Source: DATAWZ01 sp036266975
Lineage (GTDB): Bacteria > Actinomycetota > Thermoleophilia > Solirubrobacterales > Solirubrobacteraceae
Direction: 5' to 3'
DNA: 18,947 bases
Assembly (NCBI GenBank): GCA_036266975.1
Contig: DATAWZ010000231.1
Span: 1-18,947 of the forward strand
Part shown: piece by piece, positions 7,053 to 15,092 of the stretch
Layout: each line of letters opens with the position of its first letter
Numbering within the stretch: position 1 is the first letter of the stretch
The notes under the pieces: generated by a model
What the model was told of the DNA's origin: nothing
Database searches by the model: none
Seen by the model: only the letters and a program-made list of their open reading frames with translations
Position numbers and translations under genes: made by a program

Positions 7053-7521
7053 GTGTCAGCCTCCATCGTTCTCGACTGGTCGAACAAGTCGTACTCGCCA
7101 TTGCAGCGCCGCCGATCAATGCCCTGCCGCTAGTAGTCTTGGTGTCCATCCATGGCCTCATAGCCAGAGTTCGTGCCGGCCCAGTTGCCACGTAGTCGCC
7201 GTCTGAGTCGGATGCGTTTTCGCAGGCGCCTATCGCGCCGTTCGGGTTGTCATCGTTGTGGACGAATACGCGTGTGAGGTCCCTGTAGTACGGCCCCGAC
7301 ACGCCGGGGAACGGTCCGACGAAGCCGTCGCTGATTTCGTCGGTGCCCGCGTGCGCTGACGCAGCCGCTACGCCCCCGGCGACGGCCATCAGCAGAGCCA
7401 CAATGGCGAGAACGCTCGCCCACCGATTTGACAGCGGCGAGTTGCGGAAGCCGAGCGGCAAGCGCGGCCGAGCGACGCGGAGCATCGCGAGCTCCGGTGT
7501 CGTTCGAGTCATCAATGTCAT
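7045..7521 (-). CDS. Predicted secreted protein, probably frameshifted in its 3' half
   Basis: The open frame encodes 158 residues. ATG at 7521 follows GGGAGG (complement of 7528-7533) with a 6-base spacer. Residues ~30-58 form a signal peptide (SVLAIVALLMAVAGGVAAASAHA), then a polar secreted-type sequence with VFVHNDDNPNGAIGACENAS and DSDGDYV. After DYV (around 7190) the frame becomes Thr/Arg/Met-rich and unlike the start. In the -1 frame the DNA instead reads NWAGTNSGYEAMDGHQDY then TAG (complement of 7130-7132), with better third-position G/C. One missing G in GTGGC would join the two as DYVGNWAGTN. The same frame continues past the TAG as an acidic, protein-like stretch to a TGA at 7031-7033. 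So the gene may be a recent pseudogene, or the base may be a sequence error. No family is firmly recognised. Confidence 0.55.
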   Translation of the reverse strand: MTLMTRTTPELAMLRVARPRLPLGFRNSPLSNRWASVLAIVALLMAVAGGVAAASAHAGTDEISDGFVGPFPGVSGPYYRDLTRVFVHNDDNPNGAIGACENASDSDGDYVATGPARTLAMRPWMDTKTTSGRALIGGAAMASTTCSTSRERWRLTHA

Positions 7522-7578
7522 CGATGTCCTCCCTGTCCGTGAGTTGGTAGACCCGAGAGTGCGGGCCGCTGCTGGGGC

Positions 7579-7606
7579 GGTATCGTCGCTCGTGGACCAT
7601 GTTCAA
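7579..7606 (-). promoter_or_regulatory. Possible ECF-type promoter for the secreted-protein pair
   Basis: On the minus strand, TTGAAC (complement of 7601-7606) and GATACC (complement of 7579-7584) are 16 bases apart, in the 112-base gap between the divergent secreted-protein and sigma-factor genes. ECF sigma factors often use -35 boxes containing GAAC. Transcription would start about 45-50 bases before ATG 7521. The idea that the neighbouring sigma factor drives it is inference. Confidence 0.3.
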
Positions 7607-7633
7607 ACGGGTAGATGCGCGAGGGGCGAATTC

Positions 7634-8263
7634 GTGACAAGGAAGGTGAGCGGGCGTGTCGAGCCAACCCTGATCGCAAGGCTGGGGCCTGCGCGCACCG
7701 GGCGCGCACGGGCAACCGAGGACGGGGCGGCGCCGGACTTCGCCGAGCTCTACGCTCTGCTCTACCCCAAGGTCCTTCGCGCGCTGTCAGGGCAGTGTCC
7801 CAACCTCCAGATCGCGCTCGACATCAGTGCCGAGACGTTCGCCAAGGCCTTTGAGAAGCGCGGGTCACTGCGCGGCACGAGCTGGGAGGCGGCGTGTGGG
7901 TGGGTCTGGGCGATCGCGCGCAATGAGCTCGCGCAGTACCATCGTCGCAATGCGGTTGAGACCGCCGCACTTGACCGGCTGGGCATCGAGCGTTGCCGGC
8001 CCAGTGAAGATGCGGTGCGAGAGCTGGAGCGCCTAGCCGCAGTCGACGATATGGAACCGGCACTGACCCGTGCCGTAGCCGCTCTTCCCCCTGATCAGCA
8101 GGATGTTCTCCGCCTACGCTTCCACGCGGAGCGCAGCAACCGCGAGATCGCCCAGACGCTGAAGCTCTCGGAGGAGACCGTCCGCAAGCGCCTCTCGCGC
8201 GCCTTGCGCTCCTTGAGCTCCAGCTCCGCGCTGCGCGAAGCACGAAAAGCGCTGGACTTGTGA
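7634..8263 (+). CDS. ECF-like RNA polymerase sigma factor
   Basis: The protein has 209 residues, normal for an ECF sigma factor. GTG 7634 is chosen because GAGGGG lies 7 bases upstream; the frame is open further upstream but that part is antisense to the divergent signal-peptide gene and not sigma-like. Region 2 spans about 35-105: FAELYALLYPKVLRAL, then ISAETFAKAF in place of the usual DAEDLVQETF, and GWVWAIARNELAQYHRR. A linker leads to region 4 (147-195): LPPDQQDVLRLRFHAERSNR and a helix-turn-helix EIAQTLKLSEETVRKRLSRA, which reads the -35 element. There is no zinc-binding or SnoaL-like extension. The stop overlaps the GTG of the next gene (GTGA), the usual arrangement for a sigma/anti-sigma pair. 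Divergent transcription from the secreted-protein operon suggests that operon is a target (inference). Confidence 0.9.
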   Translation: MTRKVSGRVEPTLIARLGPARTGRARATEDGAAPDFAELYALLYPKVLRALSGQCPNLQIALDISAETFAKAFEKRGSLRGTSWEAACGWVWAIARNELAQYHRRNAVETAALDRLGIERCRPSEDAVRELERLAAVDDMEPALTRAVAALPPDQQDVLRLRFHAERSNREIAQTLKLSEETVRKRLSRALRSLSSSSALREARKALDL

Positions 8264-9291
8264 GCCGCGAGCCAAACGAGGACCCCTGGCGCACGCCGGC
8301 CATGGAAGAGCTCGGTCAGCGCTTTGCCGAGCTCGAGGCTGAGGATCGCCAGCGACAGCGGCATGTCGGTCGAATGGTCCGCCACCGCGCTGCGCTCGGC
8401 TCTGGCGCGGCGGCCGTGGCAGTCGCCGCGATCCTCGTCCTTATGTTGACCAGCGCCCGCCCGGCTCATGCGAGTTCGCCGGTCAGCCGAGCCCCGGCCG
8501 CCGCCGAACAGGCCGGGACCGTGCGCTACCGCTCCCGCACCGTGATCCTGGTCGGTGGGCGTCCAATCGCCGAGCTCAGCGGACAGGGGATCCTCGACTT
8601 CGACGCCGGTAGCTACCAGGCCACGGTGCGACGGGAAGGCGCCGACGAGAGCATCAGACGCATCCGGATCGGCCCGCGGCTCTACATCAGGGTCCTGCCG
8701 AACGCTCGACGGCCCACCAGGGCGATCGAGATCCCCCTCGGCGACCAGGGGCTTCTGTCGGACCCCGATCTCCCGGGAAGCGCTGCACTCACCGACCCGC
8801 CCGCGGTTCTGCGTGCGATGAGCCTTATCCGCCGCCGTCCTATCGTCGGCCCCAGCGTCGGCATCGACGGCATATCGACCACCGAGTACCGCACGAGCGC
8901 TCCGCTGGCTTCCTTTTTCGCCCACACTGCGGTCGCGGCCGAGGCCGGCCAGCAACCGGTCGCGCTACGGGTGTGGATCGACCGCGAGGGCCGCCCATTG
9001 CGCGTGCGCGCGACGCTGTCCTCGAGTGAGCACCACGCCATGCTGATCACCACCTGGACGTTCTCTAGCTTCGGCGGACCAGCTCACATCGTGCCCCCGC
9101 GTACTGACATCGTCGACGCTGGCGAGGGGGCGCGCGGGCCGGATCCGCTCGTCCCGCAGCTCACGGCGCTCTTCCTGGCGCCGCCGGTCCCGCCGCGTGG
9201 CCGCGAGACCGGCACAGGAGCTCCAGGGTGCGGGGCCGCCGTCAGCCGTCGTAGTAGAGGGCGAACTCCCAGGGGTGCGGCCGCATGCTGA
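8260..9291 (+). CDS. Single-pass membrane protein, probable anti-sigma partner with LppX/LolA-like outer domain
   Basis: The protein has 343 residues; its GTG start overlaps the sigma-factor stop. About 47 cytoplasmic residues, charged and probably helical (MEELGQRFAELEAEDRQRQR), precede one membrane segment at about 48-65 (GSGAAAVAVAAILVLMLT). The rest should be outside the cell. From about 86 it alternates short beta-type stretches (TVRYRSRTVILVGG, GQGILDFDAGSYQATVRREG, RLYIRVLP, VALRVWIDREGRPLRVRATL, TTWTFSSFGGPAHIVPP), reminiscent of the LppX/LprG/LolA lipoprotein fold. There is no His-x3-Cys-x2-Cys zinc anti-sigma motif, so the anti-sigma role rests on position and topology. The fold should end near DIVDAG (about 290); the last ~50 residues are Pro/Arg/Gly-rich and run 50 bases into the convergent glnA, which suggests a lost stop codon. 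Confidence 0.7.
   Translation: MSREPNEDPWRTPAMEELGQRFAELEAEDRQRQRHVGRMVRHRAALGSGAAAVAVAAILVLMLTSARPAHASSPVSRAPAAAEQAGTVRYRSRTVILVGGRPIAELSGQGILDFDAGSYQATVRREGADESIRRIRIGPRLYIRVLPNARRPTRAIEIPLGDQGLLSDPDLPGSAALTDPPAVLRAMSLIRRRPIVGPSVGIDGISTTEYRTSAPLASFFAHTAVAAEAGQQPVALRVWIDREGRPLRVRATLSSSEHHAMLITTWTFSSFGGPAHIVPPRTDIVDAGEGARGPDPLVPQLTALFLAPPVPPRGRETGTGAPGCGAAVSRRSRGRTPRGAAAC
9184..9212 (-). terminator. Hairpin downstream of glnA, possible terminator
   Basis: Arms CCGGTC (9184-9189) and GACCGG (9207-9212) enclose a second CGCG/CGCG stem with a TGGC loop. The hairpin starts 29 bases after the glnA stop, reading on the minus strand. There is no T-tract after it, so it is at best an atypical intrinsic terminator or an RNA-stabilising hairpin. 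It lies inside the tail of the convergent membrane-protein gene. Confidence 0.35.
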
Positions 9292-10723
9292 TCTCCGACG
9301 CCTCGGCGCGCTTGTAGGCGATCCACTCGCTGATCAGGTCCTCGGTGAACACGCCGCCGTTGGTCAGGAAGCCGTGGTCGGCCTCGAGCGCGTCCATCGC
9401 GAGCTCGAGCGACTCGGGCACGTGGGCGATCTTCGAGAGCTCCTCCTCGGTGAGGTCGAACAGGTCGGTGTCGACCGGCGAGCCGGGCTTCAGGCTGCGC
9501 TGGATCCCGTCCAGGCCGGCCATCATCAGCGCCGGGAACGCGAGGTAGGGGTTGGCCATCGGGTCCGGCGGGCGGAACTCGATCCGCTTGGCCTTCGGTG
9601 AGGCCAGGTACATCGGGATGCGGCAGGCCGCCGAGCGGTTGCGCTGGGAGTGCACGAGGTTGACCGGCGCCTCGTAGCCCGGCACGAGCCGGCGGTAGGA
9701 GTTCGTCGTCGGGGCGCAGAACGCCATCAGCGCGCGGCCGTGCTCGAGAATGCCCGCGATGTAGCTGAGCGCGAGATCCGAGCACAGGCCGTAGCCGCCC
9801 TCGTCGAACATCAGCGTCTGGCCGTCCTTCCAGAGCGACTGGTGGACGTGCATGCCCGACCCGTTCTCTTCGTAGATCGGCTTGGGCAGGAACGTCGCCG
9901 TCTTGCCCGCCGCTCGTGCGACGTTCTTGACGATGTACTTGTGCAGCATCAGCGTGTCGGCCATGGCCACCAGGGGCTGGAAGCGGATGTCGATCTCGCC
10001 CTGGCCGGGGCCGCCCACCTCGTGATGGTGGAACTCGCACGCGACGCCGAGCGCCTCGAGCGTCATCACCATCAGCCCGCGCAGGTCGGCCTGCGTGTCC
10101 GACGGCGGCGCCGGGAAGTAGCCCTCCTGCGAGCGGATCTTGTGACCGAGGTTCCCGCCTTCGCGGTGACCGGAGCCCATGTGCCAGTAGGCCTCCTCGG
10201 TGTCGACCTCGTAGTGCGAGCCGTGCGTGCTCTGGTCGTAGGAGACGTGGTCGAACACGTAGAACTCGGCCTCGGGGCCGAAGAACGCGGTGTCGGCGAT
10301 GCCGGTGGACTTGAGGTGCTCGACCGCCTTCTGGGCGACGTAGCGCGGGTCGCGCGAGTAGGACTCACGCGTGATCGGGTCCAGGATGTTGCAGATCAGC
10401 GAGAGCGTCGGGTCCTGGTAGAACGGGTCGATCTTCGCCGTCGTGGGGTCCGGCATCAGCAGCATGTCCGACTCGGCGATCTGCTGGAAGCCGCGGATCG
10501 ACGAGCCGTCGAAGCCCAGGCCGTCGGTGAAGCTTTCCTCATCCAGCGCGCCGATCGACAGGCCCATGTGCTGCCACGTGCCGGGCAGGTCGGTGAACTT
10601 GAAGTCGATCATGCGCACGCCGTGCTTGCGCGCCATGTCGATGACGTCGGCCGGCGCGGCGTCGTCGCCGATCACGAGCGGCTTACCGCCCGTCACCAGT
10701 GCCCTGATGGCGTCGATACTCAC
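9242..10723 (-). CDS. glnA: Glutamine synthetase type I (GSI-beta-like), adenylylation Tyr replaced
   Basis: Makes glutamine from glutamate, ammonia and ATP as a cytoplasmic dodecamer. The protein has 493 residues; GTG at 10723 follows GGGAGGA (complement of 10731-10737). Hallmarks in order: the beta-grasp domain with FDGSSIRGF (71-79), metal ligands in GPEAEFYVFD (149-158), HHHEVGGPGQGEID (232-245), KPIYEENGSGMHVHQS (281-296), NRSAACRIP (362-370), EFRPPDP (382-388) and NPYLAFPALMMAGLDGI (391-407). The insertion EGGNLGHKIRSQEGYFPAPP (188-207) matches the GSI-beta subgroup, which is usually switched off by adenylylation of Tyr in NLYDLPPEE. Here the site reads DLFDLTEEE, with Phe422 instead of Tyr, so GlnE-type control should be impossible. 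It lies 28 bases after glnN on the same strand, so the two are probably cotranscribed. Confidence 0.97.
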   Translation of the reverse strand: MSIDAIRALVTGGKPLVIGDDAAPADVIDMARKHGVRMIDFKFTDLPGTWQHMGLSIGALDEESFTDGLGFDGSSIRGFQQIAESDMLLMPDPTTAKIDPFYQDPTLSLICNILDPITRESYSRDPRYVAQKAVEHLKSTGIADTAFFGPEAEFYVFDHVSYDQSTHGSHYEVDTEEAYWHMGSGHREGGNLGHKIRSQEGYFPAPPSDTQADLRGLMVMTLEALGVACEFHHHEVGGPGQGEIDIRFQPLVAMADTLMLHKYIVKNVARAAGKTATFLPKPIYEENGSGMHVHQSLWKDGQTLMFDEGGYGLCSDLALSYIAGILEHGRALMAFCAPTTNSYRRLVPGYEAPVNLVHSQRNRSAACRIPMYLASPKAKRIEFRPPDPMANPYLAFPALMMAGLDGIQRSLKPGSPVDTDLFDLTEEELSKIAHVPESLELAMDALEADHGFLTNGGVFTEDLISEWIAYKRAEASEISMRPHPWEFALYYDG

Positions 10724-10751
10724 GTTGCGCTCCTCCCAGGTCTGTGTCGAT

Positions 10752-12902
<2,151 letters not shown>

Positions 12903-12908
12903 CGTGTG

Positions 12909-12914
12909 CCTCCT
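12909..12914 (-). promoter_or_regulatory. Strong ribosome binding site of glnN
   Basis: AGGAGG on the minus strand (complement of 12909-12914) lies 6 bases before ATG 12902. It fixes the glnN start and excludes the longer open frame that continues upstream to about 13151. Confidence 0.75.
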
Positions 12915-13043
12915 GTGGGTGTTCGGACGCGGTTCGGGCGCCCAGCGACGAGCCGACAGCGGGGCGCACACGAGGATCGTATGCAGGCGCCCGAAGTGGG
13001 GCCTGCCGCGCGTGGCGAAATCGTCCGATCGATGTTTCGACAC

Positions 13044-13066
13044 CCGGCCAAACCACCGATGGCCGG
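13044..13066. promoter_or_regulatory. Inverted repeat between glnN and the PucR-family gene, possible operator
   Basis: CCGGCCA (13044-13050) and TGGCCGG (13060-13066) form a perfect 7-base inverted repeat with a 9-base spacer, in the 221-base gap shared by the divergent glnN and regulator genes. Outer GACAC (13039-13043) and GTGTC (13073-13077) are also complementary but not equally spaced. The two-turn symmetry and position fit a dimeric regulator binding site. Which protein binds is unknown. No clear -35/-10 pair for glnN was found in this gap. Confidence 0.4.
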
Positions 13067-13123
13067 CTCGTAGTGTCATCGAGGCTGCGCGATGCCCACC
13101 GCCGAATCGCCACCCTGCCGCCG

Positions 13124-14374
13124 ATGAACCAGGCGTCCCGCGCCGAGCCACGTCGCGGCGGAGCCGCCGGCCTGGTCGAGCAGCTGCGCGCCGTGCACCT
13201 GGAGATGGTCGACGCCGTGCTCAGCGGCGAGGGCCTGGGCCAGGTGGCCGGCATCGCCGCCGGCGCGGTCGGCGGGTCGGTCGGCATCGTCGTGCCGCGG
13301 CTGGCCATCGCGTGCGTCTCGCATCCGCGGGACGCCCCGCCCGCCGCCGAGCCCGACCTGGCCGAGCTCGACCGCTACGTGACCGATCGCGTCCGCGACC
13401 GGCCCGCCCAGCGCCCGGCGTCGGTCTCCGCCGAGGTCTCGATCGTCTCCGGCGACGAGACCGTGGGCGCGGTGCTCCTGCTCGGCGTCCAGGGCCTCGA
13501 CGCCGACACCGCCGTCGACTTCCTGCACCTGGCGGCGGTCGCCTCGCTCACCGAGGTCGCCGTCCAGGAGGCGCGCGAGGAGGTCGAGCAGAACCTGCGT
13601 GGCTCGTTCCTGGAGGACCTGCGCTCGCGCCCGGACCTCGAGCCGCAGGAGATCGTGCGCCGCGCCGCCCGGCTGGGCTGTGACCTTGCCCGTGGCGCGG
13701 TCGTGTTGTGCGCCGAGCTCTCCAGCGAGCGCCCGGGCCACCTGCTCGCCGCGATCTCCGGCGAGCACCCCGGCGCGCTGGCGCAGCACATCGACGGCGG
13801 CGGCGCCGGTCAGCCCAGCCGGGTCTACGCGCTGCTGCCCGCGGTCGGCGGCGACGGCGCGCCCGAGGCGACCCTGGAGGCCGGGCGGCGACTGGCCGCG
13901 CGGCTCGGTCGGCACGGGACCGTGGGGCTGTCGAGCTTCTACGCCGACCCCGGCGAGCTCGCCCGCGCGATCCAGGAGGCCGAGCTCGTGCTCGACGTCC
14001 TGCGCCAGTCCGGCGGCGCGCCGGGCTTCGACTCCAGCGACATCGGCTCGGGCACCTACCGGCTGCTGTTCCGCGTGCTCGCCTCCCACCCCGAGGAGGT
14101 GCGCGCCTTCTACGAGGACACGGTCGCGCCGATCGTCCGCTACGACGACCAGTACCGCACCGACCTGGTCGGGACGCTCGAGGCCTACCTGGAGCAGAAC
14201 TGCAACATGAACGCGACGGCGGCGGCGATCTACGCCCACCGCCACACGGTCTCCTACCGCCTGGACCGGGTGCGCGAGCTGACCAACCTGGATCCGATGC
14301 AGTCCGAGGACCGCGAGCGCCTCGGCCTCGGCCTGAAGGCCTACCGGATCATCGCCCCGCGACTGCCCAAGTAA
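13124..14374 (+). CDS. PucR-family transcriptional regulator
   Basis: The protein has 416 residues from ATG 13124. The frame is open upstream, and an in-frame GTG at 13073 would add 17 residues; neither start has a clear Shine-Dalgarno. The N-terminal ~150 residues, helical then GAF-like (GSVGIVVPRLAIACVSH; SIVSGDETVGAVLLLGVQGL), look like a sensory domain. The centre (about 185-310) resembles the CdaR GGDEF-like domain, ending GTVGLSSFYADPGELARAIQ. The C-terminal 70 residues carry the PucR helix-turn-helix (347-391): LVGTLEAYLEQNCNMNATAA then HRHTVSYRLDRVRELTNLDP. PucR proteins often respond to small nitrogen or carbon metabolites. Its position opposite glnN-glnA suggests it controls glutamine synthesis, itself, or both (inference). 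The stop is 4 bases from the stop of the convergent lipoprotein gene. Confidence 0.92.
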   Translation: MNQASRAEPRRGGAAGLVEQLRAVHLEMVDAVLSGEGLGQVAGIAAGAVGGSVGIVVPRLAIACVSHPRDAPPAAEPDLAELDRYVTDRVRDRPAQRPASVSAEVSIVSGDETVGAVLLLGVQGLDADTAVDFLHLAAVASLTEVAVQEAREEVEQNLRGSFLEDLRSRPDLEPQEIVRRAARLGCDLARGAVVLCAELSSERPGHLLAAISGEHPGALAQHIDGGGAGQPSRVYALLPAVGGDGAPEATLEAGRRLAARLGRHGTVGLSSFYADPGELARAIQEAELVLDVLRQSGGAPGFDSSDIGSGTYRLLFRVLASHPEEVRAFYEDTVAPIVRYDDQYRTDLVGTLEAYLEQNCNMNATAAAIYAHRHTVSYRLDRVRELTNLDPMQSEDRERLGLGLKAYRIIAPRLPK

Positions 14375-14378
14375 CGGA

Positions 14379-14963
14379 CTACCTGAGGGGCGCTGGACCC
14401 GGCTCGACCACGCCGGTGGCCGGGTTCACGTGGGCCTGGGGCGGGGCGGAGCCGATGTCCACCGAGAACGCGCCGCTCGCCGGCGCGCCGCTGGCGTCGA
14501 CCGCCTTGGCCAGCCCGTTCAGTCCGGCCGCGACACGGTAGCTCACCAGGTGCTCACCGGCCTGCTCGGCGGTCAGGTGCCAATCGAAGGTCGTCGTGGC
14601 GCCGGGCGCGAGCGAACCGAGTGCCCACGTGTTGGTGTCCGCGGTCACGCCGCCCACCGGCTCCTGATCGATGATCCACACCGGCCGGTTCGGATCCTGC
14701 AGGCCGGGCTGCGCGTCGCGGTAGTTCAGGCCGTTGACCGTCACCGCGATGTTCGGCACGGTGCTGCTGCCGCTGTTGCGCACCGTGATCTGCAGCTGTG
14801 AGTGCTCGGCCAGCGACTGCGTCGTGGGGAAGCTCGCGCGCACGACGCTGACCGTGAAGTTCGCGTTGGGCTCGTGGGCATCCTGCTGTGCTCCGCCACA
14901 GCCGGCCAACGCGGCGGCGCCGAGCACGGTCACCGCCAGCATCGTTCGTCGCGGGCCCCTCAC
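14379..14963 (-). CDS. Predicted lipoprotein with CARDB-like domain
   Basis: The protein has 194 residues from GTG 14963; an in-frame ATG at 14942 is the other possible start and would still keep most of the signal. The N-terminus has arginines, a hydrophobic stretch and a lipobox LAGC with Cys22, so it should be lipid-anchored outside the membrane after signal peptidase II cleavage. The remainder has an Ig-like/CARDB-like feel: QLQITVRNSGSSTVPNIAV, then ALGSLAPGATTTFDWHLT and GEHLVSYRVAAGLNG, a pattern common in beta-sandwich domains that bind or display on the surface. No enzyme motif is seen. It is a single gene on the minus strand, tail-to-tail with the PucR-family gene and divergent from the transporter operon; the 129-base gap at its start may hold both promoters. 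Function unknown. Confidence 0.8.
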   Translation of the reverse strand: MRGPRRTMLAVTVLGAAALAGCGGAQQDAHEPNANFTVSVVRASFPTTQSLAEHSQLQITVRNSGSSTVPNIAVTVNGLNYRDAQPGLQDPNRPVWIIDQEPVGGVTADTNTWALGSLAPGATTTFDWHLTAEQAGEHLVSYRVAAGLNGLAKAVDASGAPASGAFSVDIGSAPPQAHVNPATGVVEPGPAPLR

Positions 14964-15092
14964 AGCGGCGCCACCCTACCACCGGTAGCCCGGATGGTGG
15001 GCCGCCTTGCAAGACTCGCACCGGCGGGTCGGGGGCCGGTAGAGTGGAACGCGGTACGAGCAGCGGCTCGTCGAGGTCAATCGGAGAGTGAG
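14964..15092. promoter_or_regulatory. Divergent intergenic region between lipoprotein and ABC ATPase genes
   Basis: This 129-base gap must serve both the lipoprotein gene (minus) and the transporter operon (plus). A -10-like TAGAGT lies at 15040-15045 on the plus strand, about 48 bases before the ATPase ATG, but no convincing -35 stands 16-18 bases before it. The ATPase has a GGAGAG site at 15083-15088. No clear inverted repeat was noticed. Confidence 0.35.

Noticed and set aside
7343..7633. Upstream extension of the sigma-factor frame
   Set aside because: It would be antisense to the divergent signal-peptide gene and is not sigma-like; GTG 7634 has a GAGGGG site and gives a normal ECF length.
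12903..13151. N-terminal extension of glnN by 83 residues
   Set aside because: ATG 12902 has an excellent AGGAGG site and gives the usual GSIII length; the extra part is unlike the family.
14802..15092. N-terminal extension of the ABC ATPase frame
   Set aside because: It would overlap the divergent lipoprotein gene; ATG 15093 has a GGAGAG site. The long extension after 15093 is kept as real.
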